Under the pieces are notes generated by a model. That model did not search any database. It had not been told where the DNA came from and saw only the letters and a list, made by a program, of their open reading frames with translations. Below are positions 32,747-42,650 of a stretch of DNA of 51,686 nt, one piece after another (position 1 is the stretch's first letter; each line of letters begins with the position of its first letter). The position numbers and the translations under genes are program-made. The stretch comes from Phaeoceros laevis (taxonomy: Eukaryota > Anthocerotophyta > Anthocerotopsida > Notothyladales). Where the stretch lies: assembly GCA_049999765.1 (NCBI GenBank), contig JBNGIQ010009103.1, positions 1 through 51,686 of the forward strand. Direction: 5' to 3'.

Positions 32747-33260
32747 CACTACAAGAAAAAAGGGGGTTTTGCCACATCCCTTTTTGCCACACTTGTGGCA
32801 AATAGTGCGGTTTGCCCTCCCCCTTGCTTTGCCACACGGTAACCGGCCGGGGTTTTGGTCCTACCACACTTTGCCATACGGTAACTAGTGGTAGGCAGCC
32901 TTTCCGTTAAACCTCCTAGCGCGCATGGCTGACATTTGCCCACATGTGGCTATGCAAGTCGCAAATTGTGGCGGATTGTGGCGGATTGTGGCGGATTGTA
33001 GGAAATTGTGGCTTCTCTCAACTAGTACAAGTATCAGGACATGGAAAGCTCTTACAATGCATTAGGAGAAGGGGCACCAGGCTGAGGAAAGTTGTGGCAA
33101 AATGTGCCGAACTGTGGCGAAGTTGTGGCAACCTTGGTGTGTTCAGGTTCAGCAGGTCTGCCACATTCTGGATTGTGCTAGCTACCATCCTCTGGGTCAT
33201 CATCACCCTTGCTCAAAGACGAGCAGGGCTGTTGAAGTGCTCGCGGCCAGGGTCGCGACC
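32747..33260 (+). mobile_element. CACTA (En/Spm) transposon terminus
   Basis: CACTACAAGAAAAAAGGGGG at 32747 is the canonical plant CACTA end. Inside it, TTGCCACA/TGTGGCAA words recur at least ten times on both strands to about 33140, including three tandem GGCGGATTGT units (32969-33000); these are typical subterminal transposase-binding repeats. No opposite end or transposase was found. The element seems cut where PPR sequence starts, near 33265. Confidence 0.85.
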
Positions 33261-33269
33261 AGTCTCAAG

Positions 33270-33858
33270 GACCAGCCAAATTTTTGACGGCACGGAAACA
33301 AAGGATATGGTGACATGGAATGCCCTTATTGCTGGGTATGCACAGCGAGGACTCGGCCAAGAGGCGCTTGTTGTGTATGGACAAATGCAGGAGGCGGGCC
33401 TCATTTTGGCTGACCATGTTACTTTTGCTTGCCTTCTGAAGGCGTGTGCAAGCACTGGTGCCTTGCAGAAGGGCAGGGAGCTGCACTCAAAGATTGTCAA
33501 NNNNNNNNNNNNNNNNNNNNNNNNNNNNNNNNNNNNNNNNNNNNNNNNNNNNNNNNNNNNNNNNNNNNNNNNNNNNNNNNNNNNNNNNNNNNNNNNNNNN
33601 CTGGATGATGTAGTGGTGGGCAACTGCCTGGTGGACATGTATGCAAACTGTGGTGAGCTGGAAGATGCACGCCAGGTTTTTGACGGCATGGGCACAAAAG
33701 ATGTGGTGACACGGAATGCCCTTATTGCTGGGTATGCACAGCAAGGACTCGGTCAAGAGGCGCTTGGTGGGTATGGACAAATGGAGGAGGCGGGCCTCAT
33801 TTTGGCTGACCATGTTACTTTTGCTTGCCTTCTGAAGGCGTGTGCAAGCATTGGTGCA
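33270..33858 (+). pseudogene. PPR repeat fragment A
   Basis: An in-frame PPR tract (QIFDGTETKDMVTWNALIAG, EEAGLILADHVTFACLLKAC, MYANCGELEDARQVF) is interrupted by a 100-N gap (33501-33600). It begins abruptly next to the CACTA end and stops inside a repeat after ACASIGAL. It has no start codon or C-terminal domain. It is very close to the repeats at 1-900 and 34800-36080. Confidence 0.85.
33501..33600. other. Assembly gap, 100 N
   Basis: A run of 100 N within PPR repeats, probably unresolved repeat units. Confidence 0.98.
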
Positions 33859-33860
33859 CT

Positions 33861-34194
33861 GGTGAACTGGATGCTTTTGCTGGTCAGTGCCGGAGACGTG
33901 TAGTTGATGCTGTTGAGCGAGGTCACCACAGGCACGTCTATACAGCTGAGGTAGGTGGGCGTGTTCTTGGGCTTGCGGGGATCCCAATGACAAGCTGCAC
34001 ATCGTTTCCTGTGGGCAGCCCACTGCAGGCTCCTGAACGATGGCCACAGCAAAGGCTGAAGCTTCTTTTCTTCTCTTTGCGGTTCGTTGGCTTTCAGGCG
34101 GGACCCAACAAATTGGTGTATGCACAGGGATTCAACGAGGAGCTCCTGCTGACCTCATCCCAGGGAGTTGATCCCTGGCAAGCAAAGCCTCCAG
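33861..34194 (+). other. Two exon-like segments of unknown origin between PPR pieces
   Basis: A frame reading ELDAFAGQCRRRVVDAVERG then HHRHVYTAE ends at a GTAGGT donor after 33950. An acceptor at 34097 opens KLVYAQGFNEELLLTSSQGV, ending at a donor after 34194. They may be 5' exons of the PDF-PPR copy or a captured fragment of another gene. I do not recognise the sequence. Confidence 0.35.
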
Positions 34195-34447
34195 GTGCAG
34201 CAGTGTAAGGAGCCCACCACTTCCACTTCTGAGGGACGGGGTTTTGAGCGATGGTCGTTGCCAGGAGCAGGAGCACTTGTGGCAACAATTGTTTTTGGAC
34301 CCTACCATGTGGTGGGATGACAGACGAGATAAGAAGAGCTCCCATTCCCCTGACTTCCGGCGTAAGGGGTCCGGCGAGGTGCCGTGGTTGAACAACATGT
34401 TTAAGCCAGCTTGGGTTGATGAGCAGCTCGTTTCCTTGGATATGTAG

Positions 34448-34650
34448 ATGGGTCCCGGTGCCTCTCCTTCCAAGTCGAGCTCTCCAGATAATCCTGAGCC
34501 TGGAAGGTGTGCAGGTTCTGCAATGGTCTCCAGGTGCAGCAGTATAAGGAGCCCAGCACTTCCACATCCAATGGGCCCTGGTGCCTCTCCTTTCGAGTCC
34601 AGCTCTCAAGATAAGCCTGAACCTGGGAGGCGTGCAGGATCGGAAATGGG
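34448..34650. repeat. About 120-bp tandem duplication in PDF-PPR linker
   Basis: Units beginning ATGGGTCCCGGTGCCTCTCC (34448) and ATGGGCCCTGGTGCCTCTCC (34570) encode diverged copies of a Ser/Pro-rich segment. A 40-bp flanking piece (CTCCAGGTGCAGCAG...) at about 34528 also recurs at about 34190. Confidence 0.85.
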
Positions 34651-35595
34651 CGTCGTTACTGCTGTTACCGTGAGCACTTATGTCAGCAGGGGAAGCTTTC
34701 CGAGGCCGTTGGAGCCCTGGAATCTCTGGCGCAGACAGACTCTGGTGTTTCTCAGTCTCTGTTTTACACTGTGCTAAAACTGTGTACAGCTAAGAAGGAT
34801 TTGGTTGTGGGGCGACGAGTTCATGATCTCACTGTCAAACTTGGGTACGAGTCGAATGCATACTTGGGGAACCATATCTTGCGCGTGTATGCTTGTGGAG
34901 GTAGGCTGCCGGAGGCCATGGATGTGTTCAACAGGGTAGGGAAGCCGGAGGTTTTCATGTGGTTTTCCATAATCTCTGCACATGCTAAGCACGGAAAACC
35001 GAAGGAGGCCATACAACTCTACCGTGAGATGCGTAGGTCAGGAGTGAAGGCGAATGGTTACGTGTTTGTAGCTGCACTTCAAGCTTGTGCATTTTCCGCC
35101 GACTTGGAATCTGGCAGAAAATTGCACTCTGATGTGTTGCACAGTGAAAATTCTACTGACTTGTTTGTTGGCAACTGCCTGGTTGACATGTATGCAAAAT
35201 GTGGCGAATTGAAAGATGCGCGCCAGGTTTTTGACAGCATGGACACAAAGGATGTGGTGACATGGAATGCCCTGATTGCTGGCTATGCACAGCAAGGGCT
35301 CGGCCAAGAGGCGCTTGTTGTGTATGGACAAATGGAGGAGTGAGCCCCAATTTGGCTAACGATGTTTCTTTTGCTTGCCTTCTGAAGGCGTGTGGAAGCA
35401 TTGGTGCCCTGCAGAAGGGTAGGCAGCTGCACTCACCGATTGTCAAAAGAGGACTGCTGGATAACGTAATGGTGGGCAACTGCCTGGTGAACATGTATGG
35501 TAAATGTGGTGAGCTGGAAAATGCACGCCAGGTTTTTGACAGGATGGCCACAAAGGATGTGGTGACATGGAATGCTCTGATAGGTGGGTATGCAA

Positions 35596-35995
35596 NNNNN
35601 NNNNNNNNNNNNNNNNNNNNNNNNNNNNNNNNNNNNNNNNNNNNNNNNNNNNNNNNNNNNNNNNNNNNNNNNNNNNNNNNNNNNNNNNNNNNNNNNNNNN
35701 NNNNNNNNNNNNNNNNNNNNNNNNNNNNNNNNNNNNNNNNNNNNNNNNNNNNNNNNNNNNNNNNNNNNNNNNNNNNNNNNNNNNNNNNNNNNNNNNNNNN
35801 NNNNNNNNNNNNNNNNNNNNNNNNNNNNNNNNNNNNNNNNNNNNNNNNNNNNNNNNNNNNNNNNNNNNNNNNNNNNNNNNNNNNNNNNNNNNNNNNNNNN
35901 NNNNNNNNNNNNNNNNNNNNNNNNNNNNNNNNNNNNNNNNNNNNNNNNNNNNNNNNNNNNNNNNNNNNNNNNNNNNNNNNNNNNNNNNNNNNNNN
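35596..35995. other. Assembly gap, 400 N
   Basis: A run of 400 N inside PPR repeats. The number of missing repeats is unknown. Confidence 0.98.
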
Positions 35996-36085
35996 CTGCC
36001 TGGTGGACATGTATGCAAAATGTGGTGAGCTGGAAGGTGCACGCCAGGTTTTTGACAGCATGGACACAAAGGATGTGGTGACATG

Positions 36086-36976
36086 GAATGGGGGCTGCCC
36101 TGTAATCCTCGATGCACCCGTAACTGGAGGGGTTATGGGAGCTCAGGCTGCAACTTTAAGCTTTATGGTATATCTCTACCTATCCTTGTACACTGCCTTA
36201 TTCTTATGAACTTCGCCTCAAGCCAGAGATTGAATGGTGCCAGGTAGGAGGTCCGGAGACCGGATTGAAAGCTGCAACTCCGTTGCTGCTAGCTATGGGG
36301 AAGCGCATTATTCCGTGTGGAAGTTGTGGCAATGGTGCCGTAAGCAACTCTGGCCCTGCCTTAGTTCTTCCTGCATTGGCTTGAACCCTAAGCCCACCTT
36401 TCAGGTATCTCCGTTCATTTCAGACAGACGTTGGGTTCACTATATGATGGTGTAAGTATGCAGGCAGCGAAAGTATGCAACAACATGGCTTTGGCAGTGA
36501 GCATGGCTGGCATTTCAGAAGCTCTGGTTTTAGGTCAGAAGTTGGGTGTAGATGCGCGCACCCTCTCTGATATCTTCAACTGCTCCTCGGCAAGGTGTTG
36601 GAGTAGGTATGAGGAGTGTGCAGTAACGGTGCCATTCGAGCGCAACCTCATCAAAACTTGCAGAACTTCCTAGCTTCTTATATCAAATGATGATTGATGG
36701 AACGAAAGTTTGGCTGTGCAGCGACACTTGCAATCCTGTACCTGGGGTCATGGCTGGTGTTCCTGCTTCAAAGGATTATCAAAGCGGATTTGCAAGTCGC
36801 CTAATGGTGAGGGTATCTCTCACCTAGCAGAGCTCTGGCACTCGAGTATCAATGGCACACCTACACATGAACGTTTTCAACTGTCCTCGTGCAGGCAAAA
36901 GACTTGGGACTTGTGGTACGAGCAGCTGAGGAACTGCAGAATGCTAAGATTCCCCTTGCAGCAACTGTACATAAAA
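36086..36976 (+). pseudogene. HIBADH: 3-hydroxyisobutyrate dehydrogenase fragment, five exons, inside PPR locus
   Basis: Five exon pieces with GT-AG introns join without a frameshift: about 36090-36167, 36244-36339, 36464-36606, 36722-36806, 36895-36976. They encode [82 protein letters not shown] and AKDLGLVVRAAEEL. These match the middle and C-terminal part of mitochondrial HIBADH (valine breakdown; oxidises 3-hydroxyisobutyrate with NAD+). DAPVTGG (substrate binding) and the catalytic Lys of GNGAAAKVCNN are present. The N-terminal NAD-binding half and the last exon are absent. The left end is in frame with PPR ([20 protein letters not shown]). Kept introns indicate DNA-level capture, not a retrocopy. 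Confidence 0.9.
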
Positions 36977-37021
36977 TGTGAGCCTTTGTGCTGAATCTGC
37001 TGTAAGCGATAGCAGATGTAG

Positions 37022-37418
37022 AGCTTTGTGAGTGCCCTGATTGGTGGGTATGGTACTTGTGATGAAGGTCGCAAGGCACTAGCTTGTTTTGAGGAGATGT
37101 TAGTTGCCGGTGTTCATCCTGATGATGTTACTTTTACCTGCCTTCTAGTAGCATGCAGTCATGAGGGTCGCAAACACTTGGATTCCATGGCTGAACAGCA
37201 TGGCATCAAACCTACTATTGAGCATTACACTGGCGTCTGCTTGTGTGCTCATGGCCAATGCCTACGCAGATGCAGGTCGGTGGACCGGTGTAGACAGGAT
37301 TGAAACACACAGAAGGGCAGCAAGAGCTAACAAGAAACCTGTAGTGGCGAGCATTGAGGTGAATGAGGTACACAGATTTCTGGTGGGCGAAAGGAGAAAA
37401 GATGTTGTGCGAAACTAA
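37022..37418 (+). pseudogene. PPR C-terminal remnant with E/E+-like motifs
   Basis: One frame gives SALIGGYGTCDEGRKALACF, then HPDDVTFTCLLVACSHEG and a QHGIKPTIEHYTGV-type E-motif start. Another continues ANAYADAGRWTGVDRIE and IEVNEVHRFLVGER, the E/E+ end. Between them some 60-70 residues usual for the E domain are missing and the frame shifts. No DYW domain follows. It is probably the 3' end of the PPR copy interrupted by HIBADH. Confidence 0.8.
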
Positions 37419-39213
37419 ATGCTAGAAAACTTGAAGCATTCAAAACAAAAGTGTACAGGGCTAACTGTCAAGAAAAGTTCACCAGTCTCCCTTGGACAGC
37501 AGCAAAACATCGAGCAGGCGTCTGCAGGGTGAGAGCAGACCTCCAGCCCCCCTTCATCAGTACCAAAGGGCTTTCATCGACCAGGTTTCTAGCAGCCATT
37601 GGTAGACCTGGCTCCTGCAAGACTTTTGTACAGAAAAACTTTCATGCAGGCAGATAGAATATGAAGTCTTCCTCACAAAGCAACGTTAGGCTTGGCACCA
37701 AAGGCAACTTGTGCCAAAGATTCCAGTCCTTAACCGAGTCTCAAAGGCAACATGTGCCAAGGAGGACTCAGTGTGAGCTTGTGGGTACTTTTCAGCAGCA
37801 TAAGTATGACTTCACAGTATGTGTCGAACAACACAGGCCCTTGCATCATCCAAAGCAATAGTTAGTAACCAGTGGAAATGTGCAGCAAAGAAGCAACACT
37901 GAACAGCTGAAGACAATATCTGTGGCAGCGGCAAAGAACATCAATTTGAAACAGAGGCAAACTACAGAACCAAGGCTTGTCATTGAACAACAAAGAAGTA
38001 CAAGGTACCTGTTGTGACATTGTGATCAAAGTTGCTATACTCAACTCAGAAGTACTCACTATCATGTGACAGTAGTGTAGGGAGCGGGAATATGATGCGA
38101 GCAGAGGGTGCAGAACTGAGGAGATTGGTGGCTCTATGGCTAGGAGGAAGGCTTTATAGGGACAGGTAAGAGTGTTAGCGCATGAACTGAGCTGTTGGGT
38201 TTTTACTGGCAAATGAGAGCTTTTTCTCACTCCTCATTAAGTGGAAGCTATCATGCTGAGCTAGAAATGCTGTCTTTAGGCAATGCGGTCTTTAGGGATC
38301 TCAAGGATCCGCAACTAAATGCCTGGTCAAGACTTGCCGTCAGCAAATTTGTTAAAGCACAGAGGCAGGCCAGCAGGGTCATTTTGTGAGATTGGGCCAC
38401 GTAGGGCCGTCAAGACTCTGTGACCATCCAATAATGGACTGTCTGGCTGCCGTGGCTTCACACTTGCGTGGTAAACATGGTTCTAAGCATTCCGCGTCAG
38501 CTGTACAGCCAGACCATATTATCTTTAGTAAGATTCACGGTCAGACAGCATCCCAAAGTTGCACACATGGCGGCAAGCTAGCACATGGCATTTAAGGCCG
38601 TTATCAAAAAGACTGAGTATGGTATCTGAAGCCACCTTCCTGAACTTTCCTTGCTTGTAGCATTGTGGTGACATGGCAGCTCTGGTTGTATGAGGGCCAT
38701 GGACTTGTAGAAAATAGTCCATGTTGTCATGAGAGCTGTTAGAGCGTTCTCTATCCCGTGGCCATGACGTTCACCGTTCTGTATTCAACAAGCAATGTCG
38801 GTAGAAGGAGCACCTAGCCCGTTAGCGTTTCACAACACACAAAAAGGTATTTCTTGGAAAAGACGTGAAAAACCATTCAAGTTGCCCTGTAGACTTTTTG
38901 TCTCGGCTGCTAGTCCGAAACGGGACTGAGCATTGGTCAAGTATGTCTTGTCAAAATACCATGTAGTGAAACAGAACCCGTTTTTTAGCGTTCCTGGCTG
39001 ACTGAATGAGTTTTAAGAAAGTGCTACTTAGAGAAGAATTGGCACCTGAAGCATTGCATTTTGTGAGAAGCCATAATGGAGTACCAGTTGAGGCTAGTAC
39101 TGGCTTAGCAATGAGTGTGCAGCAAAGTAACAAAAACACATGACGGTAAATCATGATTTGAATCTCAATACACAAAAAAGCTTTAAAGTATGACATACAT
39201 ACTAAAAAGGAGG
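37419..39213. other. Repeat-derived non-coding stretch
   Basis: Contains family R copy 3 (from 37535). Otherwise only short ORFs with no domain. Confidence 0.5.
37535..38165 (+). repeat. Non-coding repeat family R, copy 3
   Basis: CAGACCTCCAGCCCCCCTTC, ATCAGTACCAAAGGG and CCAGGTTTCTAGCAGCCATT match copies 2 and 4. A purine-rich region and GCTTTATAGGGACAGG (about 38149) follow. Confidence 0.62.
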
Positions 39214-39422
39214 ACACACACGCACAACCCAGGAACATCGGGTGTGTGTGTGTGTGTGTGTGTGTGGTTGAGGAGGTTAACGGCCCCGAGAGGCCCCCCT
39301 CCTTGCCCCTATCCGGGGCAAGGAGGGGACCCTCATCTGGAACTGTGTAGGGGGAATACATAGAATGGTGCTTGAAGGGTTAGTTGATCGTACAATCGTA
39401 TCAGAATGGTATAGCAATAATC
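39214..39422 (-). repeat. Microsatellite-hairpin repeat family, copy 4 (long form)
   Basis: (AC)n, a CCCAGGAACATCGGG spacer, long (GT)n, GTTGAGGAGGTTAACGG, a 19-bp near-perfect stem (about 39275-39319), then about 100 bp ending GCAATAATC. It aligns over its whole length with 42156-42358, and flanks differ on both sides. On the minus strand it supplies the 3' end of ORF 39581-39333. Confidence 0.88.
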
Positions 39423-39662
39423 ACGGTCCTCCAAGCAAGCGCTGGCCAACTTCATCCAATCGTCCAATGCAAGGATATCCAGAAGTTGGGGTAGGCTGCA
39501 ATCAGCATCAACGTCCTCAGCTGCCCTCTTGTCAAGTTCGATGACTGCAGCATGGAATTCTGGTGGGTCGATTGAGGCCAAGACTGCTTGTACGGCAGGA
39601 GATGGGATGGCTCCACCGTCAATATTGCCATATCCAAGTGCCTTGAGATCATCATACTAGAA
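39333..39662 (-). CDS. Small unrecognised ORF ending in repeat copy 4
   Basis: The frame is open from about 39662. It reads YDDLKALGYGNIDGGAIPS, then ATG at 39581 and DPPEFHAAVIELDKRAAEDV, LPQLLDILALDDWMKLASAC, and runs about 28 residues into the repeat. Composition before the repeat is like a normal globular helix-rich protein. It may be a partial exon. No homologue recognised. Confidence 0.3.
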
Positions 39663-42155
39663 GGAATCCTCCTGAACAGCGCACATCTTTCATGTCAGCT
39701 ACAAATTCAAGTCGTCAAGCAAGATGGTGACCAAGCCATCTTCAAGTAACAGCAGGTGTGTTCCCTTACACATACATATGAATTACGTAAAAGGACGTAA
39801 GACATAGGATGTAGGACATTGCCCCTCAAGGAGGACTTGCGAGATTGAAAATGTAAAGGACATGTTCAAAGGAGACCAGACAGGTTTGATGAAGACGACT
39901 TGTAACGTTGTAAATGACGCCACCGTAATGTCTTTCAAAAAGAAAGTCATTAATGAGAGAGATAATCGTTTCGATCACGCAAAGCGTTGCTTGCACTGTT
40001 TGGCTAGTGTGCAAGTATCCAGTATCGTACTGGGCTTAGCAACACGGCCATCTAAGAAGCATCAAACCCTGAATGTTCTGGACGCAAAGTATGTCCGAGA
40101 ATTCAATCCAGCAGCTTATGTAGTGATGTGTATCACTATTTTTGTTGCTGCACGGTGTGTGCGGGTGCACGAAATGTGCAAAACATGCTGCAGGTAAAGG
40201 AGCATTCATAGGGACTGTAAAAGGATCGAGACTTACAACGATATGAAGCAGCAATTGCAGATATTTCCATCAACCATGGAATCTGAATATAGAAAGATTT
40301 ATACAACAAATTTGAACATCTTGGCAGTATAAAGGTACTGCATTGAATGTAATTGATGTAGGCTATGTGAGTAGATAGAAAATGGCTACATAACCGTTTC
40401 TGAGCAGTACTCAAAACCATGGCAAGACTTCAGAGATTCAACAAGACATCCAAACTGATGCGCAAAGCAAGTTTATCAAGGGCAGTCACCAGTCACCCTT
40501 GCAAAAATAGCTTTCAGAGCAAAGCAGACGCTTGTGTGGTAAAGACAAGCCTCAATCACCCCTTCGTCAATGCCAAAGTGATTTCATTGCCTGGATTTCT
40601 GGTGGTCCATTGGCAGATCCAGGGCTGCAGGGTCTGTGCATCGACACTTGAAAAGAACTCAACAAAACACTTTATCAGCAAAGATCAGCAAGTAATGGTA
40701 GCAGCAAAACATTGCAGTAGCTGACTGGCATGACCGAGACAGCAGGCGGGCAAGCCAATACATCAAAAGCATTCAGTACTAGCAAAAATCCAGAGACCAG
40801 TAAACTGAGCAAGATTTATTCAAGGCAGGGATGCATATACAAGGCGGTAAACTCAAATCCACAACTACTGCTATTACCAACCATTCTGACCTGTTGTGAT
40901 GGGCTGTTAGCCATGGTATGTGGCTATTGGCAGTGCACTACTCCAAAGACTAGTATCCAAGGCAGTGAGTAGCCAGCAATGTGTGAGACAGCAGATACTG
41001 AAGGCAAGTAAGGTGTACAGGATCACTGGGATTGACAAGGGTTTTGTGGGAGCTGGACTGGCAGGAAAAATGTCAGAGGAGAAGGAGGCTGGCGGGAGAG
41101 CAGGAGTAAAGGCCAACAAGGGCTAGCAATACGACTGGAAAACCATGAGAGGGCTAGTAATCAGAACGAAACACCATGAGAGTGCTGAAAAAAAACGGCA
41201 GGGGAGCGGCAGGGAGACAAAAGGGCTTCTCGAGAAAACATGAATGTTTCTCAAACCGGTATCAAAGCTTCTTATATAGGTGTGGGCAAGGGTAGGTTAG
41301 AGGTAGAAAGATAAAAGGCCAATGCTGTTGTGTGTAGATTGAGGGGTAAAGGGCAGCTGTATGATTGAGGTAATCTGACAAGCATAGTTGTGTTTTGCAA
41401 GAAGGTGTTTCCAGAAACAGCAACTCATAAAAAGCCTGCGCAAGTCTGATCACACCATTTTTGGGCGAGTGCCCTGTAGGTGATAAAAATAGATTACCTT
41501 CGCATGGTGGCTCAGCAGCTCATAAAAGCCAGCTCCTCAACAGCATGTGCTGTAAGTATGTGCGCCACATACTCAGGCCACGTATCCTGTTATCATGCAT
41601 TAGACCGTGTCATAGACCATTTTGGGCGGCATGGCAGGGATATTGGTATCAACTGTCAGGCAGTCAAATGAAAACACGCGGTTTTACCATTGTAAAGTTC
41701 AGCAATGAACTAGTAAAGTCACTCGATAATTGAGCTTGGCATGACAGCGCATTCAATGCACTCTGTTGGCCTACCACTGTCACAGTGGTCAATGTTGACA
41801 AAAAAAGTGGGCATCATAGCATAGATGGTATGTCACAAGCTACAAATAGTAGCCAATGGGCAGCAGCATCATGCATAGACAACAGAATTTATATGCCAAG
41901 TAGGCATGCGAAAATAGTCCAGCTGCATAAGAGTTGGCGGTCAAGTACATGTTATGTACTGCCATCTGCAGAAAATGCCAGCAGGTAGTAGCATAAGAAA
42001 AGCAGCTTGTAGCAATGCATATACCCAGCAGAAAAATTTGAAGGTATGTCCTTCAGAGCTAGCATGTTATCATATGTGTAAGCGATGCATCAGAATACTT
42101 AAAGGCTAAAAACTGGAACATCAAATGTAAACATTTGACATATAGTACCATCAGA
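39423..42155. other. Non-coding stretch; no gene recognised
   Basis: Holds family R copy 4 (40535-41290). The region near 41460-42140 has no domain-bearing ORF. Confidence 0.5.
40535..41290 (+). repeat. Non-coding repeat family R, copy 4
   Basis: CCCCTTCGTCAATGCCAAAG, GGATTTCTGGTGGTCCATTG and GCAGATCCAGGG match copies 2 and 3. A purine-rich tract and GCTTCTTATATAGG (about 41267) follow. Confidence 0.65.
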
Positions 42156-42358
42156 ACACACACTCACAACCTGGGAACACCAGGTGTGTGTGTGTGTGTG
42201 TGGTTGAGGAGGTTAACGGTCCCATGAGGGTCCCCTCCTTGCCCCGGATAAGGGCAAGGAGGGGACCCTCATCTGGAACTGTGTAGGGGGAATACGTAGA
42301 ATGGTGCTTGAAGGGTTAGTTGATCGTACAATCGTATCAGAATGATATAGCAATAATC
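42156..42358 (-). repeat. Microsatellite-hairpin repeat family, copy 5 (long form)
   Basis: (AC)n, CCTGGGAACACCAGG, (GT)n, then GTTGAGGAGGTTAACGG. A perfect 19-bp stem lies at 42226-42244/42252-42270 (GAGGGTCCCCTCCTTGCCC) with a 7-nt loop, followed by about 90 bp nearly identical to copy 4, ending GCAATAATC. The inner CCTGG/CCAGG also pairs, so the microsatellites extend one continuous hairpin. Confidence 0.9.
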
Positions 42359-42650
42359 GAGGACATGGCTGAGGGTGCAGCTAGTAACTTGAGGAGGTCA
42401 AGGTAAAGATCAATGATCTTGTCTTGTATTTGCTGTAGTACTTCGACTGGAGTAATGTATCCGCTTTCGCATTCATGCATAAGATCAGTGATCTTGTCTT
42501 GTATTTGCTGTAGTACTTCGGCTGGAGTGATGTATCTGTCGCATTCATGCATTGTGAGATAATTGTCCAATAAGAAGTCGTGCGTCACTAGGTTAACATC
42601 CTCCAGCTGTTGCTGAAGGTCTGGCTGCTGGAGGTTGTACCTCTATGGGA
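42337..42650 (-). CDS. Small ORF with 25-residue tandem duplication
   Basis: Open from about 42650 (QQPDLQQQLEDVNLVTHDFL). ATG at 42588, then two copies of a helical segment ECxxYITPxEVLQQIQDKIx encoded by a 75-bp tandem DNA duplication (about 42405-42555). It ends just inside repeat copy 5. It might be an exon of the same gene as 43287-42835. Not recognised. Confidence 0.3.

Larger units (their letters stand above)
34240..36085 (+). pseudogene. PDF-motif PPR gene, second copy (disabled)
   Basis: A PDF motif at about 34280-34440 (WQQLFLDPTMWWDDRRDKK, SPDFRRK, WLNNMFKPAWVDEQLVSLD) ends at TAG 34445-34447. The linker holds a tandem duplication (MGPGASP units at 34448 and 34568). PPR motifs run from about 34720 ([67 protein letters not shown]). 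They match the gene at 1-1829 motif for motif. A one-base deletion at about 35340 gives TGA, but the shifted frame continues with normal repeats to the 400-N gap and on to DVVTWN at 36090. There the sequence passes into HIBADH. Two lesions plus the interruption make a working product unlikely. Confidence 0.85.

Noticed and set aside
33753-34609. Minus-strand ORFs across the PPR/PDF region
   Set aside because: They are antisense shadows of PPR and PDF sequence on the plus strand.
36086-36976. Complete HIBADH gene
   Set aside because: The N-terminal NAD-binding half and the last exon are missing, and PPR sequence lies on both sides.
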